Shown: positions 1-8,364 of the stretch, in pieces | Numbering within the stretch: position 1 is the first letter of the stretch | Layout: the number at the start of each line of letters is the position of its first letter | Assembly: GCA_029564595.1 (NCBI GenBank) | Contig: JAKQPS010000037.1 | Coordinates: 62,001-126,000 of the forward strand | From: a bacterium | Lineage (GTDB): Bacteria; UBP15; UBA6099 | Length of the DNA: 64,000 bases | Direction of reading: 5' to 3' | The notes under the pieces: generated by a model | Database searches by the model: none | What the model was told of the DNA's origin: nothing | Seen by the model: only the letters and a program-made list of their open reading frames with translations | Position numbers and translations under genes: made by a program

Positions 1-693
1 GCCCTGCGGGTCGCGCGCGCCGCCGAAAAGGCGGGCGGCGCGGCCGTCATCGGCATCATGGGCTACGAGGCTCAAATCGCCGGCATGGCGGACGAAAATC
101 CGTTCTCCCGCGCTCTCAATCCAGCTCGAAAACTCATCCGCGAAATGTCCAAACCCGATGTCAGGCGGCGCAGAGAAAGCGTCGTCTCTTTCCTGAGAAA
201 AAACGGAGTTGATTTGCGAATCGTCAACGGCGGCGGCACGGGCAGCTTGGACTTCACCTCCCGCGACGACTCCTGCACCGAGACCACCGCAGGCTCCGGC
301 TTCTACTGCCCGCACCTGTTTTCCTATTACTCGAATCTGGACCTGACCCCGGCGGCGTTTTTCGCGCTTCAGGCGTCGCGGTTCCCCGCGCGCCGCATGG
401 TCGCCTGCAACGGCGGCGGCTATGTCGCCTCAGGCGAAGCGGGCGAGGACAGGCTTCCTCTCCCTTGCCTGCCGAAAGGCGCGAGGCTGACCAAACTCGA
501 AGGCGCGGGAGAAGTCCAGACCCCCGTCGAGTTGCCCCACGGCGTTTCAATTTCTCCGGGCGACCCGGTTATATTCCGCCACGCCAAAGCCGGAGAACTG
601 ACCGAGCGATTCAACGAGTTGTTGTTGATAAGCGACAAGACCGCCGTCGGCTCCGTCCCCACCTACAGGGGCGAGGGCTTCAGCTTTCTGTAA
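1..693 (+). CDS. Amino-acid deaminase/aldolase (alanine racemase-like fold), 3' part
   Basis: The frame is open from base 1, so the gene begins outside the window; 230 codons remain. The segment RHAKAGELTERFNELLL and the preceding ETTAGSGFYCPHLFS resemble the C-terminal part of the PLP-dependent D-threonine aldolase / D-serine dehydratase-like family, which combines an alanine-racemase-type barrel with a C-terminal beta domain that carries metal ligands. The PLP lysine would lie in the missing N-terminal part. The likely role is cleavage or deamination of a D- or hydroxy-amino acid in the cytoplasm; the substrate cannot be told. It converges on nadE with only 45 bases between the stop codons. 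The family call is fairly safe, the reaction is not. Confidence 0.72.
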   Translation, partial: ALRVARAAEKAGGAAVIGIMGYEAQIAGMADENPFSRALNPARKLIREMSKPDVRRRRESVVSFLRKNGVDLRIVNGGGTGSLDFTSRDDSCTETTAGSGFYCPHLFSYYSNLDLTPAAFFALQASRFPARRMVACNGGGYVASGEAGEDRLPLPCLPKGARLTKLEGAGEVQTPVELPHGVSISPGDPVIFRHAKAGELTERFNELLLISDKTAVGSVPTYRGEGFSFL

Positions 694-738
694 CCCGCCT
701 GCAACGGATGTCAGGGAATATTTTAAGCTTTCCCTCTG

Positions 739-2451
739 TCAGCGGCGGTAGCTGTTGGTGATGGGCAGGCGTCGGTCTCGTCCGAACGCTTTCGGGGTGA
801 TTTTGACTCCGGGCGCGGACTGGCGGCGCTTGTACTCGGCGGCGTCAACCATCCTTATCACGTCCGCAACGGCTGCGGGGTCGTTCCCCATCTCCACTAT
901 CTCGTCCATGCTCAGGTCGTCTTCCACGTACGCGTGGAGAATCGGGTCGAGTACCGAATACGGCGGCAGGGAATCCTCGTCCTTCTGTCCGGGTTTCAGT
1001 TCCGCGGTGGGCGGCCGCACGATGGTGGCGCGCGGGATTATCTCCCGCCCGGCCGCGGCGTTGATGTGCTCCGACAGCCTGTAAACCGTCGTTTTCAGCA
1101 CGTCCTTTATCGCGTTGAACCCGCCCGCCATGTCTCCGTACAGAGTGCAGTAGCCGACGGCGACCTCGCTTTTGTTGCCGGTTGTCAACACAAGCCAGCC
1201 GAAACGGTTCGACAGCGCCATGAGAATGTTTCCGCGTATGCGCGCCTGCAGGTTTTCCCGCTCTATGCCGGGATCCCCGGGGCCGAAGGCTTCCTTGAGG
1301 TCTGAAGCGTACGCGGCGAGCGCGTTTCCGATGGGGATTTTTATAAGTTTTACGCCGAGGTTTGCGGCGAGGATTTCGGCGTCCGAGAGGGTCTCGGCTG
1401 ACGTGTATTCCGAAGGCATGGTGACGCACACGACGTTCTGTCTGCCGAGGGCCTCGACCGCCACGCAGGCGGAGAGCGCCGAGTCTATTCCCCCGCTGAG
1501 GCCGAGCACGATTTTCTTGAAGCCGTTCTTGCGGGCGTAGTCGCGCGTCCCGGCGATGAGCGCGGCGAGGATTTCGTCGATGTCCGACATCTGCGGGGCG
1601 ACGGTGTGAGAGGCCGGGGCCCAAGAGGCGGTGACTTTCGACGAGAGAGAGAGCCGGGGCTGCTGCGCGGATACGCGCGGCGCGCGCTTTGCCAACCGGG
1701 GATCGTCGGAATCGATGTCCACGACAAGCAAATTTTCCACGAACCGCTGCGAGCGCGCGAATACCGAGCCGCCCGGCTCGGCCGCTATCGCGCCTCCGTC
1801 GAACACAAGCTCGTCCTGCCCGCCGACGAGGTTGACATACAGCACAAACGCCCCCGCGCGCGTCGCCAGCCCGCCGACAAGCTCCTCTCTCACGTGCGCC
1901 TTGCCCGCGTGGAACGGCGAGGCCGACATGTTGATTATCAGCTCCGCGCCAGCGCGTCGCGCTTCCGTTTCCGCCCTGCCCCCCGTCACCCACAAATCCT
2001 CGCAGATGGTCAGCGCCGTCCGCACGCCCTTCATCTCGAACACGAACGGCCTGTCCCCTTCGGAAAAATATCGCTTTTCATCAAACACGCCGTAGTTGGG
2101 CAGCTCCATCTTTCTGTACGAGCCGACTATGCGCCCGTCGTCCACCACCGCCGCGGAGTTGAACACCCGCCCGGCGTCCGCCTCCGCGTATCCGACCACC
2201 GCCGTGATGCCCTCTATCGAATGCGCCAGCTTCCTCATAGCCAACTGGTTGTCCTCGATGAAAGAGCCGCGCAACAACAGGTCTTCCGGCGGATACCCGC
2301 ACAACGTCAACTCCGGAAACGCCACTATGTCCGCCTGCTGCCTGCGCGCCAGCGCGGCGTATTCTATGATCAGCGCCGCGTTTTCTTCTATCGCCCCCAC
2401 CGTCGTGTTGATCTGGGCTAGGGCTACGCGCAATGTTTTTTTCTCCGGCAT
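739..2451 (-). CDS. nadE: Glutamine-dependent NAD+ synthetase
   Basis: The protein makes NAD+ from nicotinate adenine dinucleotide, ATP and glutamine. It has the two-domain glutamine-hydrolysing form. The N-terminal nitrilase-like glutaminase has the Glu-Lys-Cys triad at about residues 47 (FPELTLCGYP), 114 (YRKMELPNYG) and 150 (LTICEDLW). The C-terminal ATP-pyrophosphatase domain has the P-loop LGLSGGIDSA near residue 319. The ATG at 2451 was chosen because GGAG lies 10 bases upstream and because the protein then starts MPEKKTLRVALAQIN, as in the family; the frame also allows a start at 2538, 29 codons longer. Length is 570 residues, normal for this form. It is transcribed divergently from the NrpR-like gene. 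All key residues seem intact. Confidence 0.95.
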   Translation of the reverse strand: MPEKKTLRVALAQINTTVGAIEENAALIIEYAALARRQQADIVAFPELTLCGYPPEDLLLRGSFIEDNQLAMRKLAHSIEGITAVVGYAEADAGRVFNSAAVVDDGRIVGSYRKMELPNYGVFDEKRYFSEGDRPFVFEMKGVRTALTICEDLWVTGGRAETEARRAGAELIINMSASPFHAGKAHVREELVGGLATRAGAFVLYVNLVGGQDELVFDGGAIAAEPGGSVFARSQRFVENLLVVDIDSDDPRLAKRAPRVSAQQPRLSLSSKVTASWAPASHTVAPQMSDIDEILAALIAGTRDYARKNGFKKIVLGLSGGIDSALSACVAVEALGRQNVVCVTMPSEYTSAETLSDAEILAANLGVKLIKIPIGNALAAYASDLKEAFGPGDPGIERENLQARIRGNILMALSNRFGWLVLTTGNKSEVAVGYCTLYGDMAGGFNAIKDVLKTTVYRLSEHINAAAGREIIPRATIVRPPTAELKPGQKDEDSLPPYSVLDPILHAYVEDDLSMDEIVEMGNDPAAVADVIRMVDAAEYKRRQSAPGVKITPKAFGRDRRLPITNSYRR

Positions 2452-2571
2452 GGCTGGCAGGCTCCAAGTTGAAATTGGGTCGGGCGCGGAGGGAATCCGG
2501 CTGGTCTCTCCGTCGGCAATTCCGTGTCGTTTATCCACCGCCCCTGTCCGAATAATATATTATATCGCGCC

Positions 2572-2600
2572 TTGATACTTTTCCACTTCGGCGTTAAAAT
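2572..2600 (+). promoter_or_regulatory. Sigma-70-type promoter of the NrpR-like gene
   Basis: TTGATA at 2572-2577 is followed after 17 bases by TAAAAT at 2595-2600; each box matches five of six consensus bases. Transcription would start near 2607, about 43 bases before the ATG at 2650. This is a prediction by sequence only. Confidence 0.55.
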
Positions 2601-2617
2601 TATCTTCCAAGAACATA

Positions 2618-2633
2618 ACGGCAAAATTGCCGT
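2618..2633. promoter_or_regulatory. Perfect inverted repeat in the NrpR-like gene leader, possible operator
   Basis: ACGGCAA and TTGCCGT form a perfect 7-bp inverted repeat with a 2-base centre, just after the predicted transcription start. Known archaeal NrpR operators are short inverted repeats of the GGAA-N6-TTCC type, so an autoregulatory role is reasonable, although the core here is different. A simple RNA hairpin is the alternative. Confidence 0.45.
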
Positions 2634-2649
2634 ATCGGAGCGCCCCACA

Positions 2650-3663
2650 ATGGACGACAAAAGCAAACGATACAGAACGGAAATCCTCAAAATCCTGCGC
2701 GACAGCGGCAAGCCTCTGGGCAGCACCAAAATAACCGAACTGCTCTCCGTCTCCGGCATCGAAACAAACGAGCGGACGGTCAGGTTCCACCTTCAAAAGC
2801 TCGACGACGACGGGATGACGAGAAAGATTTCCAAGCGCGTGGGCCGCGAGATAACGCCCGCCGGACTCAGCGAACTGGAAGGCGTGAACATCCTCGGCAG
2901 GCTCGGTTTCATCGTGTCGAAGATAGACGGATTGTCGTACAACATGGGGTTCGACCCGGTGAAGCGGGAGGGGCTGATTGTCCTCAACGTGTCCCTTATC
3001 CCGGTCGAGCAGTTCGAGACGGCGCTAGAAGAGATACTGATGGCGTTCCGCGCCGGGCTTGGCATGGGACGTCTGGCCCTTCTGCGCGGTCCCGGCGAAA
3101 AAATCGGCAACATGATAGTTCCTTCGGACATGGTCGGGTTCGGCACTGTATGCAGCGTCACCCTCAACGGCTTGCTGCTCAAAGAGGGCATCCCGGTGGC
3201 TTCCAGATACGGCAGTCTGCTGCGGATGGAAGGCGGACGGCCGGTCTGCTTCACCGAACTTGTGGACTATTTGGGCACCACGCTCGACCCGCTCGAAATG
3301 TTCCTTCGCGCGGGCATGACCAGCGTCGGCAAAGCCGCTCGTGGCCAGAGCGGCGTCGTCGGCGCCAGCTTCAGGGAAATCCCCATCGTCGCAGGCGGCA
3401 GACTTGAAGCCGTCCGCAGAAAACTCGACATCCTCGGCCTCTCGGGCATCCTCGCAGTCGGCAAGCCGAACCAGCCCCTGCTCAACGTCTCCGTCGACGA
3501 AGGGATGATCGGCATGGCCGTCGTCGGCGGGCTGAATCCCGTCGCCGCCGCCCACGAGGCCGGCGTGGACACCATCAACGCCGCCCTTCACTGCCTCGCT
3601 CCCTATGAAGCCCTCGAAGGTTTTGAAAACCTTCGCACTCGCTTCAGAAATCTGGTAAAATAA
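2650..3663 (+). CDS. NrpR-like transcriptional regulator (winged helix plus DUF128)
   Basis: Residues 1 to about 85 look like a winged-helix DNA-binding domain (RYRTEILKILRDSGKPLGS, then ERTVRFHLQKL). The rest matches the NrpR regulatory domain (DUF128), with typical stretches such as FRAGLGMGRLALL, TVCSVTLNGLLLKEGIPV and GMIGMAVVGGLNPVAA. In methanogenic archaea NrpR represses nitrogen-assimilation genes and is released by 2-oxoglutarate. Bacterial members are less studied, so the effector and targets here are inferred at best. The length of 337 residues fits one winged helix and one NrpR domain. The ATG at 2650 was chosen because the winged helix starts there; the open frame upstream overlaps the promoter. 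No nitrogen genes are adjacent. Confidence 0.8.
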   Translation: MDDKSKRYRTEILKILRDSGKPLGSTKITELLSVSGIETNERTVRFHLQKLDDDGMTRKISKRVGREITPAGLSELEGVNILGRLGFIVSKIDGLSYNMGFDPVKREGLIVLNVSLIPVEQFETALEEILMAFRAGLGMGRLALLRGPGEKIGNMIVPSDMVGFGTVCSVTLNGLLLKEGIPVASRYGSLLRMEGGRPVCFTELVDYLGTTLDPLEMFLRAGMTSVGKAARGQSGVVGASFREIPIVAGGRLEAVRRKLDILGLSGILAVGKPNQPLLNVSVDEGMIGMAVVGGLNPVAAAHEAGVDTINAALHCLAPYEALEGFENLRTRFRNLVK

Positions 3664-3715
3664 TTCGTCGGCGGCCGGCGCTTCTCAAACACTGATATCG
3701 GCTTGCCATCTTGAT

Positions 3716-4288
3716 ATGCCTGAAGAATCTTTCGAAAATATCGCCATGCCTCTTATGGACATGCTCTACGGAGCCGCCCTCCGCTTGACTCAGAATCAGG
3801 CCGACGCCGAAGACCTCATTCAGGAAACTTACCTCAAGGCCTTCAGGGCGTTCAATCAGTTCGAAACCGGAACCAACTTCAAAGCTTGGATTTTTAAAAT
3901 CCTGACCAATAGCTTCATCAATAAATACAAGAAGGACCGCAGGGAGCCCAACCGGATAAGCGTCGAGGACACACCCGACTTCTACCTCTACGACAAAGTG
4001 ATGGATATCGGACGCGAAACCGGCGTCGGCTCAAGCCCGGAAGAGCTTTTCATGGAGAAGTTCATCCCGGCCAACATCACAGACGCCATCCGCGAACTGC
4101 CTGAAGACTACAGGGCGACCTTCGTTCTGTCCGACATGTACGGCTTCAGCTACGACGAGATATCGGACATGACAGAAACCACCCTCGGAACTGTTAAGTC
4201 GCGCCTGTTCCGCGCGCGCCGCTTGCTCCAAAAAAACCTCTGGGACTACGCCGCCTCCCAAGGCCTCGTCCCCGCCTCCGGCAAATAA
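3716..4288 (+). CDS. ECF-type RNA polymerase sigma factor
   Basis: The 190-residue protein has the two conserved regions of an extracytoplasmic-function sigma factor. Region 2 is near residues 15-75 (QNQADAEDLIQETYLKAFRA, FKAWIFKILTNSFINKYKKD). Region 4 is near residues 120-175 (LPEDYRATFVLSDMYGFSYD, then TLGTVKSRLFRARRLL). Such factors direct RNA polymerase to stress or envelope regulons. No anti-sigma factor gene lies next to it: the next gene is convergent. No clear Shine-Dalgarno sequence precedes the ATG at 3716. It follows the NrpR-like gene by 52 bases and may be co-transcribed. Confidence 0.93.
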   Translation: MPEESFENIAMPLMDMLYGAALRLTQNQADAEDLIQETYLKAFRAFNQFETGTNFKAWIFKILTNSFINKYKKDRREPNRISVEDTPDFYLYDKVMDIGRETGVGSSPEELFMEKFIPANITDAIRELPEDYRATFVLSDMYGFSYDEISDMTETTLGTVKSRLFRARRLLQKNLWDYAASQGLVPASGK

Positions 4289-4711
4289 TCCCGTACCCGC
4301 AACCTCCTAAAACAGCCTTCTCTCTCCTTGTGCCGTCTTCCCTTTTTTCTTCTGTTTTTTCTTCTGTTTTTTCTATACCGTCATTCCGTTTTTATTCTTG
4401 CCGTCATTCCACTTTTTTCTATACCGTCATTCCCGCGAAAGCGGGAACCCATTTTTCCCTATCCTTTCACATAACACGCTCCAAAGCCGGAGGCGCAGCC
4501 CCCGACTTTCCCGGATTTTTCTTGTGAAAAAATCCGGGCAAGCGTGAAAAATTTAGGAAAGGGGTTTGGGGAACAACCCTTTTCAAAGGGTTTTCCCCAA
4601 CCGCCGCAGGCGGCGAAACGTTTCTTTCGTTTTTTCTTTTTCTCTATTCCTTCAGCTTTTTCTTTTCCCCAACCGCCGCAGGCGGCAGCAACATTCCCAG
4701 CTTTTCTTCTT
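4289..4711. repeat. Structured T-rich intergenic zone with dispersed-repeat fragments
   Basis: This 423-bp gap between convergent genes holds no credible gene. The decamer ccgtcattcc occurs at 4378, 4401 and 4424. The last copy continues into a hairpin with stem TTCCCGC / GCGGGAA and a GAAA tetraloop (4430-4447), the REP-like unit found again at 19064. A second hairpin spans 4510-4538 (CCCGGATTTTT stem). A third, long and imperfect, spans about 4563-4602. The unit ccccaaccgccgcaggcggc occurs twice (about 4595 and 4664). Long T-rich runs follow. The zone probably ends transcripts from both sides. Confidence 0.65.
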
Positions 4712-6562
4712 CTATCCTTTTCGCTTTTCTTCTTTTCTTATTCTGTATTTGAGAGCGTCCCATGCGGCGGCGGCGAGGAACGCCGGCAGCGCCGTCATGC
4801 GTTTAGCGCGGGACGGAGTAGTCGCCAGCCTGTGCGCCCATTCCAGCCCCGTCTTGCGGAAGAACGCGGGAGCCCTTTTCGTCTCTCCGGCGAACACATC
4901 GAACGATCCCCCCACCCCGATGAAGACGGACGCCGACAGTTTAGGCGCGTTGTCCCTTATCCAGAACTCCTGCATCGGCGCCCCCATGCCCGCCAGCACG
5001 ATGTCCGGCCGTGCCGCCTCGATCTCCGCCGCCAAAGCCCCCGGATCGGCATCCCTGATATACCCGTGATGATAGCCCGCCAGCAGCGGAGCCCGCTTCC
5101 GCGCCGACAACTCCGCCGCGCATTTCTCTATCGTTTCAGGCTTTGCCCCCAGCAGATACACGCGCAACTTCTCCTCGGCGGACATTTCAAATATCTTTTC
5201 AGCAATATCTATCCCCGTCACGGCCTCCGCGCGCGCTCCGTGTTTCATCCTCAGCGCTATCCTGATTCCCACCCCGTCCGCCGTGTTCAGCGTCCCCGAC
5301 CGCGCCAGCGCCGCGAACTCCGCGTCCCTCCTCGCCAGCATCGCCATCTCAGGATTGAACGTTATGATGTGCAACCGTTCTCGGTTCAGCGCCGCCCGCC
5401 TGATTCTTTCCACTGTTCTGTTAAGGGTCATCGCAACAACAGGAACGCCGAGCACATCGAGCGGCCTGCCCTCCGCCTCAAGCAAGTCGCGCTCAAGGAC
5501 ACTCAGAGACCTCTCCGCGAGCGCCGAGAACGAAGCCGCCGCCCCCGCAAGCTTTTCTCGCGCTTCCGCCGCCCCGCCCCCAGCGACAAACTCCACCGCC
5601 CGGCTCAACTCGAACGCGGACACCTCCTCCAGCTTCTCGAACACAGGCTGTCCGCACGCGTCCGCAAACGCCTTCACCTTCGGGTCATAGCTCAACGCCA
5701 CGAACGGAACCCCGCGCGCCGCCGCGAACGCCAGCGAGTGCAGCCTCATCCCTATCATCGCCCGCGCTCCGCCCACCACCGCAGCGGCCCGCGCCGCGCT
5801 CATCCTCCCGTCCACACCGTGCGCCATTATCTCTATCCCCGGACACAACCGGCGCATCTCCGACACGAACCTCTCCACCACCGGCGCGTCCGCCTCAGCC
5901 TCGAACGCCATCGCGTCCACAGCCACCGCCGCCGTCTCCTTCAGCCTCATCAGACACCCCACCAGCGCTCCCGTCAGAACGTCCACACCCTCGCTCTGCC
6001 TCAACGACACCGCCAGCCTCATCGGCGCGTCCGCCGCCGCCTCCTGCGACCCCGCTCCCGCCGCGAACGTCATGTCCGCCCCAAGCTCCGCCACATCCGC
6101 TCCCAGCCCCATCTCCCGCATTAGGCCAAGCGCCCTCTCGTCCCTCGCCCACACCCGCCTCGCAAACCTGCGCATCGCCCACCCCGCCAACGCCTTCGTC
6201 CACTTCCTCCTGAACGGCCCCATCCCCTGTGACATCATATAGACCGGCTTGCCCATCGCCCCAGCCGCGATTATCAGCAGACAGTAGTAAACCGCGCTCC
6301 GCGCGCTCGTCGCATCCTGCAGCAACCCGCCCCCCGGAAGAACCACCGCGTCCGCCCTCCGCAACGCCCGCGCCAACCCCGCAAAATCACCCTTCGTCAC
6401 AGTCCCCACATCATGCCGCGCAGACGTCTCCTCCGGCCTAGATGTCAGAGCCGTGTGCGCTGCCCCCGGCAACCGTTTCCTGCTCCAACTCAGAAACGAT
6501 TCCAATATGGCCTCATCGCCCACATTGCCGCTGCCGAAATATCCAATAATGAAAAAATTCAA
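4712..6562 (-). CDS. Fused polysaccharide pyruvyl transferase (CsaB-like) and WecG/TagA-type glycosyltransferase
   Basis: Residues 1 to about 360 match the CsaB/polysaccharide pyruvyl transferase family (IIGYFGSGNVGDEAILES, LPGGGLLQDATS, MMSQGMGPF, AMIGMRLHSLAFAAARGVP). Residues from about 370 match WecG/TagA/CpsF glycosyltransferases (LHIITFNPEMAMLARRD, LNTADGVGI, GMGAPMQEFWI, GVGGSFDVFAGETKRAP). CsaB adds a pyruvate ketal to cell-wall polysaccharide, which in several bacteria anchors S-layer (SLH) proteins. TagA-type enzymes transfer N-acetylmannosamine-like sugars to a lipid-linked acceptor. One polypeptide carrying both suggests consecutive steps on one glycan. Initiation is apparently at TTG (6562), with AAAGG seven bases upstream. 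The gene stands alone and converges on the sigma-factor gene. Both halves look intact; the glycan is unknown. Confidence 0.88.
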   Translation of the reverse strand: MNFFIIGYFGSGNVGDEAILESFLSWSRKRLPGAAHTALTSRPEETSARHDVGTVTKGDFAGLARALRRADAVVLPGGGLLQDATSARSAVYYCLLIIAAGAMGKPVYMMSQGMGPFRRKWTKALAGWAMRRFARRVWARDERALGLMREMGLGADVAELGADMTFAAGAGSQEAAADAPMRLAVSLRQSEGVDVLTGALVGCLMRLKETAAVAVDAMAFEAEADAPVVERFVSEMRRLCPGIEIMAHGVDGRMSAARAAAVVGGARAMIGMRLHSLAFAAARGVPFVALSYDPKVKAFADACGQPVFEKLEEVSAFELSRAVEFVAGGGAAEAREKLAGAAASFSALAERSLSVLERDLLEAEGRPLDVLGVPVVAMTLNRTVERIRRAALNRERLHIITFNPEMAMLARRDAEFAALARSGTLNTADGVGIRIALRMKHGARAEAVTGIDIAEKIFEMSAEEKLRVYLLGAKPETIEKCAAELSARKRAPLLAGYHHGYIRDADPGALAAEIEAARPDIVLAGMGAPMQEFWIRDNAPKLSASVFIGVGGSFDVFAGETKRAPAFFRKTGLEWAHRLATTPSRAKRMTALPAFLAAAAWDALKYRIRKEEKRKG

Positions 6563-6710
6563 AATCCGACCTTTCCCGCCCGGCGCTATGTTTCCATCGC
6601 CGGCCTTTGCGTCGCCGAGGGAATTCTACCATGAACACGAAAAAACCAATAGGAATTAGAAACGCCCGCGCCCGTCGATTGCGGAGCTTCATATTGCGCG
6701 CGCCCGACAG

Positions 6711-6740
6711 TTGACCGAGCGCGAGCTATGAGAATATAAT
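6711..6740 (+). promoter_or_regulatory. Sigma-70-type promoter of tupABC
   Basis: TTGACC at 6711-6716 and TATAAT at 6735-6740 are separated by 18 bases. This is close to consensus and lies 53 bases upstream of the tupA ATG. Confidence 0.6.
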
Positions 6741-6766
6741 TCGCAAACTGTTATGTTCTTAGCGAC
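6741..6766. promoter_or_regulatory. Imperfect inverted repeat over the tup transcription start, possible ModE/TunR-type site
   Basis: TCGCAAACTG and TTCTTAGCGA are imperfect inverted arms (TCGC / GCGA at the tips) around a TTATG centre, directly after the -10 box. Read on the minus strand it begins TCGCTAAG, which resembles one half of the ModE box. Tungstate or molybdate transport genes are often repressed by ModE or TunR at such a position. No regulator gene is present in the window, so the identification is tentative. Confidence 0.3.
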
Positions 6767-6793
6767 ACAACGGATCGGGCGGAGGTTTGAACC

Positions 6794-7660
6794 ATGAAAA
6801 AATCTTTGTTGAAGGCGCGCGCGGCTGAGATATTCGCGGCGCTGACGGTGGTTGTTTGCGCGGCGACGTTGCCAAGCTGTTCGCGGCAGGAAGCGAAGAG
6901 GGAGGCTCCGGCGGTTCTGAAGATGGCGACCACCACGAGCACTGACAATTCGGGGCTTTTAGGCGCGATTCTTCCGGCGTTCGAGAAGGCGCACAACGCG
7001 AAGGTGGCTGTGATAGCGACAGGCTCCGGCAAAGCGATAAAGCTTGGTGAAAATGGAGATGTTGACATAGTGTTCGCGCACGCGCCTGAGTTGGAAGAGG
7101 CTTTCACGGCGTCCGGCTACGGAGTGAACAGAACCTCGATAATGTATAACTATTTCATATTGCTGGGGCCGGATGAAGACCCTGCGGAGGTCAGAGGCGC
7201 GGGAACGGCTCCGGAAGCGTACCGAAGGATAGCCGCCGCGCAAGCCGCGCTGGTCAGCCGGGGCGACGAATCGGGAACCCATCAGAAAGAAAAGGAAATA
7301 TGGGCGGAGGTCTCAGGCTCGGTTCCCAAGGCGGCGTGGCTGATGGAGACTGGGCAGGGCATGGGGCCTTCGCTTCAGATAGCGGACGAAAAGCGCGCCT
7401 ACATACTGACCGACCGAGGAACGTATCTGGCGTACAAAGAGAAAATTTCGCTTGTTCCGGTCATGGAGTCCGACGAAACGCTTCTCAATCCATACAGCCT
7501 CATAGCGGTGAACCCTGAAAAATATCCCGGAGTGAATTATAATCTGGCGATGGAGCTTATCCGCTGGATGTCCGGAGAAGAGGGCAAAGCGGCGATAAAT
7601 GGTTTCAAGGCGGGCGGAGAAAGCATGTTTTTCGCGGGCGAAACGGAGAAAAGCGACTAA
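6794..7660 (+). CDS. tupA: Tungstate-binding periplasmic protein of ABC transporter
   Basis: The 288-residue protein carries the TupA signature TTTSTDNSGLL near residue 46, followed by GSGKAIKLGENGDVDIVFAHAP and SRGDESGTHQKE, all typical of tungstate/molybdate-type binding proteins of the TupA branch. The N-terminus has Lys residues, a hydrophobic stretch and a Cys in TLPSC (about residue 29), consistent with a lipoprotein signal. GGAGG lies nine bases before the ATG. The stop codon overlaps the start of tupB by one base. TupA proteins bind tungstate with very high selectivity, but the metal preference cannot be read from sequence alone. A tungsten-type AOR at 42.6 kb supports tungstate. Confidence 0.92.
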   Translation: MKKSLLKARAAEIFAALTVVVCAATLPSCSRQEAKREAPAVLKMATTTSTDNSGLLGAILPAFEKAHNAKVAVIATGSGKAIKLGENGDVDIVFAHAPELEEAFTASGYGVNRTSIMYNYFILLGPDEDPAEVRGAGTAPEAYRRIAAAQAALVSRGDESGTHQKEKEIWAEVSGSVPKAAWLMETGQGMGPSLQIADEKRAYILTDRGTYLAYKEKISLVPVMESDETLLNPYSLIAVNPEKYPGVNYNLAMELIRWMSGEEGKAAINGFKAGGESMFFAGETEKSD

Positions 7661-8364
7661 TGGGATACATGGGCGCCTCGCTTTCCGAGGCGGTCAATCT
7701 GATAGCGTCGGCGGACCCCGAAGTAATGTCGGCGGTGTGGACGTCGCTGTACACGTCGTTCGCGGCGACGGCTCTTGCGGCGGTAGTCGGGATTCCCGCC
7801 GGGCTTGCGGTGGCCTCATACAGATTTCCCGGACGGGGCGCGACTATAACCATTCTCAACACGCTGATGGCGATGCCGACGGTGGTAATCGGGCTGCTCG
7901 GCTATGCGATGCTGACCCGCAACGGCCCTCTGGGCGTTTATGAGTTGCTGTACACCCCCGCCGCGATGATAATAGGACAGTTCGTTCTCGTTCTTCCGCT
8001 TACTGTCACGCTGTCGATGTCGGCGGCGCGGAGCATGGGCCGCCGCGCGGCGGAGACGGCTCTGACGCTTGGCGCGACGCGCGCGCGCGCAGCCGCCACC
8101 GTAGTCCTCGAAGGCAGGTTCGCTTTCATGACCGCGGTAGCCGCCGCTTTCGGTCGCGCCGTCGGCGAGGTCGGCGTAGCGATGATGCTCGGCGGCAACA
8201 TCCGCGGAGCCACCCGCACTATGACCACCGCGATCGCGCTCGAAACAAGCAAGGGCGAGTTCGCCGTGGCTCTGGCGCTTGGCGTCGTTCTTATGACGTT
8301 GGCTCTCGCGGTGAACATAGCAATACGCGCGCTGCAAGCGCGCGCGGGGGAGGCGGCAAGATGA
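7660..8364 (+). CDS. tupB: Tungstate ABC transporter permease
   Basis: The 234-residue inner-membrane protein has about five hydrophobic segments (for example MSAVWTSLYTSFAATALAAV, VIGLLGYAMLT, MIIGQFVLVLPLTV). The cytoplasmic loop RAAETALTLGATRARAAATV has the EAA-type pattern that docks to the ATPase, followed by FGRAVGEVGVAMMLGGNIRG. It starts on the last base of tupA and overlaps tupC by four bases (ATGA), so translation of the three genes is coupled. It would form the channel for TupA-delivered tungstate. Confidence 0.93.
   Translation: MGYMGASLSEAVNLIASADPEVMSAVWTSLYTSFAATALAAVVGIPAGLAVASYRFPGRGATITILNTLMAMPTVVIGLLGYAMLTRNGPLGVYELLYTPAAMIIGQFVLVLPLTVTLSMSAARSMGRRAAETALTLGATRARAAATVVLEGRFAFMTAVAAAFGRAVGEVGVAMMLGGNIRGATRTMTTAIALETSKGEFAVALALGVVLMTLALAVNIAIRALQARAGEAAR

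Noticed and set aside
4544-6124. A 526-codon rightward frame
   Set aside because: It is antisense to the CsaB-TagA fusion, which has clear family motifs; the frame is Arg/His/Pro-rich as expected for a shadow in high-G+C DNA.
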